Assembly: GCF_014109805.1 (NCBI RefSeq)
Contig: NZ_CP059400.1
Coordinates: 1 to 64,000, forward strand
Direction: 5' to 3'
DNA length: 64,000 nucleotides
Source: Legionella sp. PC1000
GTDB lineage: Bacteria > Pseudomonadota > Gammaproteobacteria > Legionellales > Legionellaceae
Shown piece by piece: positions 12,123-21,014 of the stretch. The notes beneath the pieces were generated by a model that worked only from the letters and a program-made list of their open reading frames with translations, did not search any database and had not been told where the DNA came from. The position numbers and the translations under genes are program-made. The first letter of the stretch is position 1; the number at the start of each line of letters is the position of its first letter.

Positions 12123-13097
12123 TTAAAGCTGAGTGCTGGGGAATGAACCACTGAGTGTGCTTTCATCATATTCTTCCTCTTTATTACATAGGGCAAGCTC
12201 TTTTTCATCAGCATCATTGGTTAGTGATATACTCAACGGTGGTGTTGGTGATCTGCTATTAAAATAACCATGCGGATTTGTGGCTTGAAACCCTGTTTTC
12301 TTTTGTTCAGAGCTTTCTTTTGCACTCAGTGAATCAGCAATAAGCTTGAACGGATTTGTTTCATCAAATACTTCAGTATGCAACAACTCTAAGTGCCGCT
12401 TGACGGATGCTCGTGCGCTTTCAGATTCGATGACACATAATTTTTCGCCGATTGTTTCTTCATGACCTTTTAATAAGGCACGAAACATATTAATGAACAT
12501 CTTGCAGGTATCTTTGCTGTAATCACGACTTGTAAAAAATTTCTCTGGATTGTCTCCTAATAACAATTTTTCTATATTCCGACGCAGCATAAATGCGATT
12601 TGAATTTTTTCTGCAAGAATATGCTTGGGGAATGTAGTGCTTATGTTATGAGCTAATTGACTGCGATCCTGTTCTGGTGCGCACAAGGCTAAGCGTTCTG
12701 CAATCGCTGGTTCATTACTTTCCAATACGAGCTTGGCTAGAGTGCTAAAACGATGGAAAGGAGCAGGATTAAATTCCTTTCCTAAAAATAAAGCATGTGG
12801 TGCTTTATTTCGAGAATCAAGCAATGAATGGATACGCTGCCTGACTTGGTATGCTTCAGAAAGTACAGAGTGGAAGGTATCCTCGTTTTTAGTTAGATTT
12901 CCTAACGCTCTAATATGATGAGCATATTGTTTGAATTTTGCTTCAGGACAGGCAGCAATTATCTTAGTAGCAAGTGCGACTTGTTCTTTTTCGCTTAATG
13001 TATTGAACATCTCAGCATTCCTTGCCAATGCATCACCATCGCTGAGTTGCTCATAGGGATTTTCTAGCGCAATTATTTCAATACGAGTAAATGCCAT
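12123..13097 (-). CDS. Probable Dot/Icm effector candidate beside hfq (RavA position)
   Basis: A 324-residue soluble, mostly helical protein with no catalytic motif that I recognise. The C-terminal 30 residues are disordered, acidic and contain an E-block (ADEKELALCNKEEEYDES) before a small polar tail, as in many IcmSW-dependent Legionella effectors. AAGGAGG precedes the ATG. The neighbours (putrescine operon on one side, hfq-hflX on the other) match the L. pneumophila locus where effector RavA is encoded, so orthology is suspected from position but not shown by sequence. A strong terminator follows, so it is probably monocistronic. Confidence 0.6.
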   Translation of the reverse strand: MAFTRIEIIALENPYEQLSDGDALARNAEMFNTLSEKEQVALATKIIAACPEAKFKQYAHHIRALGNLTKNEDTFHSVLSEAYQVRQRIHSLLDSRNKAPHALFLGKEFNPAPFHRFSTLAKLVLESNEPAIAERLALCAPEQDRSQLAHNISTTFPKHILAEKIQIAFMLRRNIEKLLLGDNPEKFFTSRDYSKDTCKMFINMFRALLKGHEETIGEKLCVIESESARASVKRHLELLHTEVFDETNPFKLIADSLSAKESSEQKKTGFQATNPHGYFNSRSPTPPLSISLTNDADEKELALCNKEEEYDESTLSGSFPSTQL

Positions 13098-13142
13098 TTA
13101 ATCCTCCTTAAATAAAGATGAGAAAGTGTAATGAACAATTAG

Positions 13143-13260
13143 GGTCTGGTTCCATTTCTGATTTTCTGTGTTCCGATGCTCACATACGGGATGTATGCTG
13201 CACGTCGGGTCCTCGAAAAACAGGCCATTTTGGCTCAAACTAGCGAAATGTAAACAGCCC
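13143..13260. repeat. RE1 miniature inverted-repeat element, copy 1
   Basis: About 118 bases bounded by GGTCTGGTTCCATTTC and GAAATGTAAACAGCCC, imperfect inverted ends. Its reverse complement aligns along its length with copies at 20464-20587 and 46485-46624, including the core with AGCATAC and GAGCATCGGAACACAG. It is non-coding and far too short to hold a transposase, consistent with a MITE mobilised in trans. The rest of the gap up to hfq (13261-13494) holds no gene that I can support. Confidence 0.75.
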
Positions 13261-13494
13261 CTATACAAAGGAGTTACTCCAACAAAAAATAAATGTTATC
13301 TCCTTTGCTCTCTTCCGGCGTTAACACTACCGAAATTCCTTTTTACTGACATTAGAGTTAAATTTGCAAACTATAGTAACGGATTAAAACCGATCTGTCA
13401 TGAAATTAATCTAAAGTTTTATGAAAAAATGTCGAATAAGTGATCAGATGCATGTTTTGCCTTTAAAAAATACAATAACAACAAGGAGTGGGCA

Positions 13495-13752
13495 ATGTCT
13501 AAAACTCATTTATTACAAGACCCCTTTTTAAATGAACTACGCAAAGAAAAGGTGCCTGTATCCATTTTTTTGGTAAATGGAATCAAATTACATGGAATTG
13601 TGGATTCTTTTGATCAATATGTGGTCATGCTGAAGAATTCGATTACTCAAATGGTTTATAAGCATGCAATTTCTACAGTTGTTCCTTCACGCGCAATAAA
13701 AATGCCAGTTGAAGATGAAACTGGTGGAAGCGAAGGAACTGTGGCAGACTAG
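13495..13752 (+). CDS. hfq: RNA chaperone Hfq
   Basis: Hexameric Sm-like protein that pairs small RNAs with mRNAs. The 85 residues contain the Sm1 segment ([40 protein letters not shown]) and the Sm2 motif YKHAIST, followed by a short acidic tail. AAGGAG precedes the ATG. hflX follows in the usual proteobacterial order, but a 10-bp perfect hairpin lies between them. In Legionella Hfq is known to influence growth-phase switching. Confidence 0.98.
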   Translation: MSKTHLLQDPFLNELRKEKVPVSIFLVNGIKLHGIVDSFDQYVVMLKNSITQMVYKHAISTVVPSRAIKMPVEDETGGSEGTVAD

Positions 13753-13774
13753 AAAAATTTGAGTATCCCATTGT

Positions 13775-13797
13775 AGGTTGAGCCTAAGGCTCAACCT
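13775..13797. terminator. Perfect hairpin between hfq and hflX
   Basis: AGGTTGAGCC-TAA-GGCTCAACCT is a 10-bp perfect stem with a 3-base loop 22 bases after the hfq stop. No T tract follows, so it may be a processing or attenuation signal that sets hfq apart from hflX. Confidence 0.55.
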
Positions 13798-13918
13798 GAA
13801 TTCCAGGCAATGAGAGAGGTTTCATATGAAAGCGCTCATCTGAAAATTTCTATGTCTCTCAGGGGAATGCTTTTGCTTTTACTCAGCCCAGGATTCAGTT
13901 TTTTCGGAGAATAGGTTC

Positions 13919-15175
13919 GTGTTTGAACGTCCTCAAGGTGGTGAGCGAGCGGTATTAGTGCAACTAGCACTACCGGGAGTTGATGCAGATAAAGCATTGC
14001 AGGAATTTGAAGAATTAGCTCTTTCAGCAAAAGCGGAAATATTGGATTGTGTTTTAGGCACACGCGCAACTCCCGATGCCAAATATTATATTGGTAAAGG
14101 TAAGGCGGAAGAGATTGCACAGTTGGTAAAAGCGCTTGATGCAGAGTTGGTTCTGGTCAACCATGAATTGTCCCCATCTCAGGAACGAAATTTGGAGCGT
14201 TTATTTGAATGCCGTGTAGTAGATAGAAGTGGCTTGATTCTCGATATTTTTGCTCAGCGTGCACGAACCTTCGAAGGTAAATTGCAAGTCGAGTTAGCTC
14301 AATTACAACATTTATCAACGCGCCTGATACGTGGTTGGACTCATTTGGAACGACAAAAAGGGGGTATAGGATTACGAGGCCCTGGTGAAACGCAATTAGA
14401 AACAGACCGTCGTTTATTGCGAGAACGCATCAAATACATTAATAAACGTTTGGAAAAAGTACGTAGTAGTCGTGATCAAAACCGGCAGGCCAGACGAAAA
14501 GCTTCTTTGCTTACTGTGTCTTTAGTGGGCTATACCAATGCAGGTAAATCCACTTTGTTCAATGCATTAACAGGGGAAAATATTTATGTGGCAGATCAGT
14601 TGTTTGCTACTTTGGATCCCACCATGCGCCAGCTCAACTTACCTGGATCCGCTTCGGTGATTTTAACTGATACAGTAGGTTTTATTCGCGATTTACCGCA
14701 TCAATTGGTAGAGGCATTCCGCGCTACTCTGGAAGAGACACAGCAGGCTGATTTATTATTGCATGTAATTGATATTTCTGACGCGAATTGGCGAGACAAT
14801 GTTTTTTCAGTGCAACATGTTTTAGATGAGTTGGGAGTGCATGATATCCCTATGATACTGGTATTCAATAAAATTGATTTAAAAGAGGGATGGAAGGCCA
14901 AAATTGATTATCAGGAAGAGAACTGCAAAGTCTGGATTTCTGCCGCAGCAAATTTAGGGTTGGATTTGCTTAAAGAAGCAATCAGTACCCAATTGCATGG
15001 AGCAGTACTTATTGAAAATGTAGTACTTAAAGCAACCCAAGCGAAATTACGCGCACAACTCTATGAACTGGGTTCTGTTTTAAGTGAGTCATATAATGAA
15101 AATGGTGACTGGATGCTGAAGATTCGGATTACTCAAGCACAAAAACAACGTTTGTTTGCGAGGGAGCATTCCTGA
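13919..15175 (+). CDS. hflX: GTPase HflX
   Basis: Ribosome-associated GTPase that splits stalled or heat-damaged ribosomes. The 418 residues have the HflX N-terminal domain (YYIGKGKAEEI, VNHELSPSQERNLE, GRG-like GIGLRGPGETQLETDRR) and a G domain with G1 GYTNAGKST, G3 DTVGF and G4 NKID. GTG at 13919 is used as start, with a GGAG about 9 bases upstream; it gives the usual family N-terminus (MFERPQGGERAVLVQL). It follows hfq on the same strand after a hairpin. Confidence 0.96.
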   Translation: MFERPQGGERAVLVQLALPGVDADKALQEFEELALSAKAEILDCVLGTRATPDAKYYIGKGKAEEIAQLVKALDAELVLVNHELSPSQERNLERLFECRVVDRSGLILDIFAQRARTFEGKLQVELAQLQHLSTRLIRGWTHLERQKGGIGLRGPGETQLETDRRLLRERIKYINKRLEKVRSSRDQNRQARRKASLLTVSLVGYTNAGKSTLFNALTGENIYVADQLFATLDPTMRQLNLPGSASVILTDTVGFIRDLPHQLVEAFRATLEETQQADLLLHVIDISDANWRDNVFSVQHVLDELGVHDIPMILVFNKIDLKEGWKAKIDYQEENCKVWISAAANLGLDLLKEAISTQLHGAVLIENVVLKATQAKLRAQLYELGSVLSESYNENGDWMLKIRITQAQKQRLFAREHS

Positions 15176-15229
15176 TATGGGAGGGCAAATTTCGGTTACC
15201 CTCCACTTTGAACTCTCGGTTTCTATAAT

Positions 15230-15688
15230 TTAGGACTTTTCTATCTCCATATCCAAGGTTTTAAGATCCTGGCCGCCATAAAGGGTATTAACCAGCTCTC
15301 CTTTGGGATTAATAACGAAGGTAACCGGAACGCCAATGATATCGCCTAATCCCAATGCAAGCGCTGGATCTGTAACAAGCGAGGGATACTGAATATTGAA
15401 TTTTTGAATGAGTCTTTTTTGCTTATGTATCGGTAGCCCATCATAATTTACTGCAAATAATACAACAGGATCTTTTTCGTGTTTTTGATAAAATCGGTTC
15501 AGTTCAGGAATTTCCTCAATACAGGTTTTGCACCAGCCCGCCCAGTAATTAATAAGCACCCATTTCCCTTTCAAAGAGGCAAAAGAAATGGTCTTGCCTT
15601 GAGTGTCCTTAAGCAGAACATCCGCCTGGCTTAGGGGTGCGGTAGCCATTAAAATCAACAGGACCAATAAGGTTTTTATTTTCGTCAT
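15230..15688 (-). CDS. TlpA-like periplasmic thiol-disulfide oxidoreductase
   Basis: Thioredoxin-fold protein exported by an N-terminal signal (TKIKTLLVLLILMATAPLSQA). The redox motif is CKTC in NYWAGWCKTC, and the cis-Pro loop GVPVTFVI is present. Length (152 residues) fits the TlpA/ResA group, which reduces periplasmic cysteines, for example during cytochrome c maturation. A start 5 codons upstream is possible; I prefer the second ATG because GGATGAG is well spaced before it and it leaves a cleaner signal peptide. Flanking genes do not point to a partner. Confidence 0.85.
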   Translation of the reverse strand: MTKIKTLLVLLILMATAPLSQADVLLKDTQGKTISFASLKGKWVLINYWAGWCKTCIEEIPELNRFYQKHEKDPVVLFAVNYDGLPIHKQKRLIQKFNIQYPSLVTDPALALGLGDIIGVPVTFVINPKGELVNTLYGGQDLKTLDMEIEKS

Positions 15689-15722
15689 AATTATCTCATC
15701 CAATATTTGGAAACTACTTCAT

Positions 15723-15860
15723 TAGACTTCCAGAACCCCTTGGCCGAGAGTAAGAATTGCTTTGCCAAGGTGCTCAAATCTTTATGTGCTGCGTGTACAC
15801 TCCGGTTCGCTCCGTATCTTCTCGCGCTTTTTCACTGAAGCGGGTTTCTGAAGAAGTCTA
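15723..15860. repeat. RE3 small inverted-repeat element
   Basis: A 138-base segment bounded by perfect 8-bp inverted ends TAGACTTC / GAAGTCTA; the similarity extends inward as CAGAACCC against GGGTTTCTG. It holds no ORF. It fills the gap between the TlpA-like gene and tdk and looks like a MITE remnant. Only one full copy was seen here. Confidence 0.5.
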
Positions 15861-15989
15861 TTCTATTGTAAGTACTATATCAAAAAACGCTCCTAAAATC
15901 GCTTGGATTTAATGAATTAGGTCAGCATTGTAGACCATTGGCAAATGAATTAGGTATGATGGCTGTATTTCAAAAAAAGAAACGCTCCA

Positions 15990-16604
15990 ATGGCAAAACT
16001 TTATTTCTATTTTGCAGCAATGAATGCCGGGAAAAGTACGGTCCTCTTGCAATCAAGTTATAATTATCGTGAACGCGGCATGGATACTTTGTTGTTTACA
16101 CCGGCAATCGATAATCGTTATCAGCATGGGGCTATTCATTCGCGTATTGGTTTATCCGAATCCGCGTTGATTTTTAATCCTGAAGACGATCTGTACAAGC
16201 AGGTTCTGATACAAGAGAAAAAATTCGCTTGTGTTTTGGTTGATGAAGCTCAATTTTTAACACGGGCACAAGTTCATCAATTAACGGAAATTACGGATCA
16301 ATTGGGTATTCCTGTGCTCGCATATGGATTACGTACTGATTTCCGTGGTGAGTTATTTGAGGGAAGTCAATATCTTTTGGCTTGGGCGGATGAATTAGTT
16401 GAGCTTAAAACCATCTGCCACTGCGGCCGTAAAGCGACGATGATCTTACGATTAAACGCCCAGGGTGAAGTGATCACTGAAGGGGAGCAAGTCGTCATTG
16501 GCGGTAATAATATGTATTCATCAACGTGCCGCAAACACTTTAAGCGTCGAGAACCGGGCAGTACGCTCGCGATCAAAGAACGGGCAGCAGGAGATTTAAT
16601 TTGA
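15990..16604 (+). CDS. tdk: Thymidine kinase
   Basis: Phosphorylates thymidine for the salvage route to dTTP. The 204 residues include the P-loop AAMNAGKST near the N-terminus, the lid and acceptor region, VDEAQFL, the substrate loop [10 protein letters not shown], and Zn-binding cysteines (CHCG and a later Cys in the YSSTCRKHF tail). Length matches the type II enzyme. No operon partner. Confidence 0.96.
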   Translation: MAKLYFYFAAMNAGKSTVLLQSSYNYRERGMDTLLFTPAIDNRYQHGAIHSRIGLSESALIFNPEDDLYKQVLIQEKKFACVLVDEAQFLTRAQVHQLTEITDQLGIPVLAYGLRTDFRGELFEGSQYLLAWADELVELKTICHCGRKATMILRLNAQGEVITEGEQVVIGGNNMYSSTCRKHFKRREPGSTLAIKERAAGDLI

Positions 16605-16734
16605 TCTGGGGCAGATTGATACTCCTTAGCTTGAGTTCTACTTGCAAAGGAGATCACCTAATCCATAGCCTGTAGTCTCAATGTAACGTTTTCTTAACTC
16701 CAACTTACTGGAAACTAAGAGAATAAATTTTGTT

Positions 16735-17826
16735 TCATGATGAAGATAAAGTCTGAGTATGCTCATCGATAACTTCTGTAACTTGCTCTTTTTTAGGACA
16801 GTCCCTAATTACCGATATTGCATACTCAACAAGCTCCTCACCAGTTACACCTTTCGGAACACCTTTCAATGCAATCGTTTCGTCAGTTGCCTTAAATAAA
16901 TCCAGCGTAGCCATATATTTGGCAGAGCTCATTAGATAAGACGCATCGTGCAGGGTTAAAATTCTACTGTCTTTGTCAATAAGCCCAAATCCTCTTGCTC
17001 GCTCATTCATTTTGGCAAGGTATTTCTCATACAGGGCCCCTTGTCCAGTAATGGTTGAGAAAACTTCTAGCGACATGATTCTTTTACGAAAGTTTGGATT
17101 AACAAAGGTAGTCGTTTCTACGTCATCTGCTTTTGCAAAGCCACTCCAAATACGCCCAGCGGCCTGCACAATCATCATACTATGAACATCTAAGTCAAAT
17201 AATGGGCGCCAGTCATCATCTTCTGTTGCTCCCAAGATTGCTGTTGTTTCATTATTTCCATCAGCAAGATCAAAAATATTCTCAAGCCGTGTACGGTTGC
17301 CCATTTCTACCTCTGCCGCGAGAACTGTTTGGAAATGTTCAAATTGTTCAATATCAATATGTCGTGCTGTTTGCGGACGAATATATACGGGGGGTAAACA
17401 CATCGATGCGATAGTTCCCTTCGCTTGAATCAGCTGAAATCCTATGGTGTATTCTTTAACTGTGTGTGGATCAGGTGAGGTTGAAAGCAAAAAGCAACTT
17501 TTAGTTGGGTCGAATATAAACTCAGCAACATTTAAACCCTTAGGTCTTTTTTGGTATTTCCCTGCACCAAGTCTTCCATCTTGTGCAATATTTTCTGCCT
17601 CTTTTAAACCTGCCATTCCGCGATGAACCATGTCTGGATCTTTTGGCAAGGAATGAAGCATATCTTTATAACTTACTTTTACCTTTGCAGCAGGAGGAGG
17701 CTTAAGATGTTCAGAATGTGTTATTCTAGGAAGATCTCGGCTGAACCAGCCTTTATCAGGGTAAAGATGTTGTAAAACCGCCCGACGGCATGGACTCATG
17801 CTTGAAACTCGCCTTAAGTGTCTCAT
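16735..17826 (-). CDS. ADP-ribosyltransferase-like protein, effector candidate (paralogue A)
   Basis: A 363-residue soluble protein about 60% identical by eye to the neighbour at 18163-19251. The part from residue 65 reads like an enterotoxin-type ART: VHRG with R69 at the first strand, LLSTSPDP with S115-T116-S117 followed by a helix, and a later conserved RIMSLEVFST with E254 that could be the catalytic Glu. The first acid of a classic E-x-E is absent. The C-terminal helix region carries KKEQVTEVIDE, Glu-rich as in Dot/Icm substrates. An RpoS-like promoter shared with the paralogue lies upstream. ART assignment is inference; an inactive or unrelated fold is possible. Confidence 0.5.
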   Translation of the reverse strand: MRHLRRVSSMSPCRRAVLQHLYPDKGWFSRDLPRITHSEHLKPPPAAKVKVSYKDMLHSLPKDPDMVHRGMAGLKEAENIAQDGRLGAGKYQKRPKGLNVAEFIFDPTKSCFLLSTSPDPHTVKEYTIGFQLIQAKGTIASMCLPPVYIRPQTARHIDIEQFEHFQTVLAAEVEMGNRTRLENIFDLADGNNETTAILGATEDDDWRPLFDLDVHSMMIVQAAGRIWSGFAKADDVETTTFVNPNFRKRIMSLEVFSTITGQGALYEKYLAKMNERARGFGLIDKDSRILTLHDASYLMSSAKYMATLDLFKATDETIALKGVPKGVTGEELVEYAISVIRDCPKKEQVTEVIDEHTQTLSSS

Positions 17827-18162
17827 AATATGGGATCTCCCGATTATTTTTAAACAAAAACTATTATTTTTGTCTCTTTTGCCTATTTTATAAGCATAGA
17901 TTAAAAAAATTTATTGTTCAAAAAATGAATATGGGATCTCTCATAGCTGTATCATCGAAGACAAACAGATGCATTGTGACTCGCACTGTATTTATCAGGA
18001 AAAACAATCGAGTGGATCAGTTATTAAATCCTTATCCATTACAAAAATTTGCAATTAAAATGGAATAATCCCGATTAATTATTTTTAAATACCAGGGTAA
18101 CCAAAACAGTTCCTCAGCCTTCCATTTGTTGAAGGCCAAGAAAAGGATTGAGTCGCTAAAGT
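17827..18162. other. Intergenic region with promoter of ART-like gene A
   Basis: AT-rich stretch of 336 bases between the two ART-like genes. It holds the promoter of gene A at 17890-17921. A GGGATCTC motif occurs twice (near 17832 and 17933). I saw no further gene or terminator with a T tract. Confidence 0.4.
17890..17921 (-). promoter_or_regulatory. RpoS-like promoter of ART-like gene A
   Basis: On the minus strand TTGAAC (17916-17921) is followed by TCTATGCTTAT (17890-17900), which fits the RpoS extended -10 consensus KCTAYRCTTAA in 10 of 11 positions. The same arrangement precedes the paralogue at 19314-19344. RpoS controls many transmissive-phase genes in Legionella. Confidence 0.55.
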
Positions 18163-19251
18163 TTATATCTTTGGTTCATTGAAAGGTGAGGGGGTTTCTA
18201 TAATTGCTTTTGCAGGATTTGATTCAATTAAAAAAGCTACAAACTTCACAAGCTCCTCAGTAGTACGAATATTTTTGGGGACACTTTGCAATACCATGGT
18301 TTCGCCAAGTGCTTGGTATTTTTCTAAAAGCTCCTGATATTCAGGGGAGTTCATCAGATCAGAAGCATCACGCAAGGTTAACATTCTATTGTCTGAGTTT
18401 ATAAGTCCTAAGCCTTTTGCGCGATCATTCATTTTGGCAAAATATTTGTCATACATCGCCCCTGAACCTAAGGCTGTTGAGAAAATTTCTATTGCCATTA
18501 TTCTTTTACGAAAATGCGGATTAACAATTGTTACCGTATCTATTGTATCCGCCTTAGTAAATCCACTCATAATTTTCCCAGCACCGCGCACCAGCACCAT
18601 ACTATGGAGATCCAGATGAAATTTCGGACGCCAATCATCTTTTTGGGTCTCCCCCAAGATTGCCGTTGTTTCATTATTTCCTTCGGCAAGTCGAAGAATA
18701 TCCTCAGATTGGGTACGATTACCATGTTCCACCTGGAATTCGAGAACTTTTTGATAATGTCTAAACATGTCTTCGTCGACATGTCGTGCAGTTTGCGGAC
18801 GAATATATACTGAAGGTAAACACATTGAGGTAATGGCTCCTTTCGCCGTGATGAGCTGAAACCCTATCATGTACTCTTTCACTGTGTGTGGATCCGGTGA
18901 CGTTGAAAGAAACATACAACACTTAGGATCATGTATAAATTGCGCGATATCTAAATGATAAGGTCTTTTAGTATATTTTCCCGCCCCAAACTTTCCATGC
19001 GTCGCAATACTTTCTACTTCTTTCAAGCCTGCCATTCCACGATGCACCATATCTTTCTCACTGGGCAAACTGCTCAGCATCGAAGTAAAGCTTACCGTTG
19101 CTTTTTTAACGGGTATATGCACAGTCTTCTCAAGTTCCATGGTACGACGTGATGTGCCGCTGAACATTGTTCCTAAACCACCAGGGTTTGTATTGTTTAA
19201 AACTGTAGTGCTTAATGGACTTAATGAACTAGGTTTGACTTTACTCCACAT
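18163..19251 (-). CDS. ADP-ribosyltransferase-like protein, effector candidate (paralogue B)
   Basis: A 362-residue paralogue of the gene ending at 16735. Strongly conserved blocks are KDMVHRGMAGLKE (R71), MFLSTSPDPHTVKEY (S116-T117-S118), CLPSVYIRPQTARH, GNNETTAILG, and NPHFRKRIMAIEIFSTA (E255); N- and C-termini diverge. The spacing of Arg, STS and distal Glu resembles cholera/heat-labile-toxin-type ARTs. GGAGG lies well spaced before the ATG. The RpoS-like promoter is at 19314-19344. No signal peptide or membrane span, so export would need Dot/Icm. Function is inferred only. Confidence 0.5.
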   Translation of the reverse strand: MWSKVKPSSLSPLSTTVLNNTNPGGLGTMFSGTSRRTMELEKTVHIPVKKATVSFTSMLSSLPSEKDMVHRGMAGLKEVESIATHGKFGAGKYTKRPYHLDIAQFIHDPKCCMFLSTSPDPHTVKEYMIGFQLITAKGAITSMCLPSVYIRPQTARHVDEDMFRHYQKVLEFQVEHGNRTQSEDILRLAEGNNETTAILGETQKDDWRPKFHLDLHSMVLVRGAGKIMSGFTKADTIDTVTIVNPHFRKRIMAIEIFSTALGSGAMYDKYFAKMNDRAKGLGLINSDNRMLTLRDASDLMNSPEYQELLEKYQALGETMVLQSVPKNIRTTEELVKFVAFLIESNPAKAIIETPSPFNEPKI

Positions 19252-19313
19252 AATTTGGACCTCCAGAAGATTTTTGGGCAGGTGTAATTATTTTTAATTA
19301 CAGTGATTATTTT

Positions 19314-19344
19314 TTAAGCATAGCACAGACGGGGGGTTGTTCAA
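19314..19344 (-). promoter_or_regulatory. RpoS-like promoter of ART-like gene B
   Basis: On the minus strand TTGAAC (19339-19344) precedes GCTATGCTTAA (19314-19324), a full match to KCTAYRCTTAA, 63 bases before the start codon. The -35-like and -10 motifs match the paralogue's promoter while the spacer differs, which argues for selection on both motifs. The remainder of the 19252-19602 gap shows no gene. Confidence 0.6.
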
Positions 19345-19602
19345 AAAAATGAGCAGTTTGTTTTATAGGTTCTCGAATATAAATTAGAGGTAGGGAGCTT
19401 CGTCATCTTAGGCCCACAATAAAGAAGGCTCGATGTTGATGATATTTTATTGGATGTTTTGGAAGGGATTGTGTATTAATACTCAATAATGACTGGTTTT
19501 TATTTAGGCTTAAATTTAACATCTGTATCCGATGACGGATTTTGGACTATGCTATATAGCAATGAATGATGGAAATTAATATAGCTAACATGGAGTGTAT
19601 TC

Positions 19603-20430
19603 ATGAGCGAAATTAAAGTAGAGCGACTAATCAAAGGTATCCTGGTCCGTGAAGGTGGCGGTGTAAAATTACATCGCTACATTGGTATTGAGAGAAGCAA
19701 TGATTTCGAACCTCTTCTTTTACTCGATTATTTCAATAGTGCTGATCCTTTAGATTATATGGCTGGTTTTCCTCCGCATCCACACCGTGGTTTCGAGACA
19801 ATTACTTATTTGCTTGATGGCAGTATTACTCATGAAGACAATAAAGGGCATAAAGGAGTTATTGGTGCAGGAGATGTGCAATGGATGACTGCTGGCAAGG
19901 GAATTATTCACTCAGAAATGCCTTCCCCTAATGGCAGATTACATGGGTTGCAGTTGTGGTTGAATTTGCCTGCGCTAGAGAAAATGCGTGCGCCACGTTA
20001 TCAAGAAATGCAAAGCGATCAATTGCCCGTGGAGACCAATGACACCGGTGCTCAAATAAAGGTTATTGCGGGTAAGACAGATAAAGGAACACATTCGCCA
20101 ATTTCAGGCATTGCTACACAACCTTTGTTATTCGATATTATTTTGCCCCCTGGCGCAAGCATGCAACAACATATCCCTAATGATTACCAAGCGATTCTGC
20201 TTGTGATTTCCGGAACCGTTCGTATAGGCGAGCAATTAGTGCAACACGATACTTTGGCAAAGCTTGGAAGCGGGGATGTTTTATTTTTGAAAGGTGAGGC
20301 AGCAAGCCAATGCATTATGATTGCAGCTGCCAGACTTCATGAACCGATTACCCGTCATGGGCCATTTGTAATGAATACTCAAGAGGAAATAATACAGGCG
20401 CTGGATGATTTTCGTAGCGGTAGACTCTAA
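19603..20430 (+). CDS. Pirin family protein
   Basis: Bicupin protein of the pirin family. The metal-binding HPHRGFETITY, EDNKGHKG, MTAGKGIIHSE and GLQLWLNLP motifs of the N-terminal cupin are intact; the C-terminal cupin is more variable. The 275 residues match the family. Some members act as quercetin dioxygenases, others bind regulators; the substrate here is unknown. ATG follows GGAG. No operon partner. Confidence 0.92.
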   Translation: MSEIKVERLIKGILVREGGGVKLHRYIGIERSNDFEPLLLLDYFNSADPLDYMAGFPPHPHRGFETITYLLDGSITHEDNKGHKGVIGAGDVQWMTAGKGIIHSEMPSPNGRLHGLQLWLNLPALEKMRAPRYQEMQSDQLPVETNDTGAQIKVIAGKTDKGTHSPISGIATQPLLFDIILPPGASMQQHIPNDYQAILLVISGTVRIGEQLVQHDTLAKLGSGDVLFLKGEAASQCIMIAAARLHEPITRHGPFVMNTQEEIIQALDDFRSGRL

Positions 20431-20463
20431 TTTTCAAATACAACCTATTTAAGGATTTTACTA

Positions 20464-20587
20464 AGTCTGTTTCCATTTCGCTGGTTGAGTCAAATGGCCA
20501 GATTTTCGGGCACGAAAGAGCAGCATAAACGCAGTATTTGGGCATTGGAGCACAGCTTTGCCAAGAGAGTAGAAATGGAAACAGACT
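20464..20587. repeat. RE1 miniature inverted-repeat element, copy 2 (best preserved)
   Basis: A 124-base element with perfect 16-bp terminal inverted repeats AGTCTGTTTCCATTTC / GAAATGGAAACAGACT. CTA lies directly on both sides (20461-20463 and 20588-20590), a possible 3-bp target duplication as made by IS5-group transposases. It has no ORF. It sits between the pirin gene and the next unknown gene. Confidence 0.85.
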
Positions 20588-20634
20588 CTAAATTTGTCTA
20601 AAATTGGATTATTAGGAGTCAAATAAGTGAGTGA

Positions 20635-21003
20635 ATGGGAGTAAAACTTGTGCACCCACGGAAAGAGCAGTCTGCCAAAGAGATCTATAGGATTGTAGAT
20701 CAATACTGTGAGGAAAATTTACACAGTAAGTACGGCTCAAGTTCAGCAATACCTCTGGTTTTGGGTATTTCAGATACTGATGCGCAGAAATTGATTCATA
20801 AAATTCTGATTGCTTTGCCTGATTGTTTCTTTTATTTGGCAAAACCAGAGCGTATTAGTGAGATGGTAGGTTTTATTGCGCAACGGTATTTGCTTTTTCA
20901 AGTACAAGAAAACATTAATGATGAGTTATTTCCTAGCTTGCTTATTAACTTTGTCAACAATTTAGTCGAAGAAATTATGCTTCGGTATTACTCATACGCA
21001 TGA
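20635..21003 (+). CDS. Hypothetical protein, first of a two-gene unit
   Basis: A 122-residue protein that I do not recognise. It is probably all helical, with a hydrophobic stretch (KILIALPDCFFYLAK) too short and polar to be a clear membrane span. The ATG at 20635 is the first possible start because a stop codon precedes it in frame; GGAG lies about 17 bases upstream, further than usual, so a later start is possible. Its stop is 11 bases before the next gene, suggesting one transcript. An RE1 element lies about 50 bases upstream. Confidence 0.55.
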   Translation: MGVKLVHPRKEQSAKEIYRIVDQYCEENLHSKYGSSSAIPLVLGISDTDAQKLIHKILIALPDCFFYLAKPERISEMVGFIAQRYLLFQVQENINDELFPSLLINFVNNLVEEIMLRYYSYA

Positions 21004-21014
21004 GCAGGTGATTT

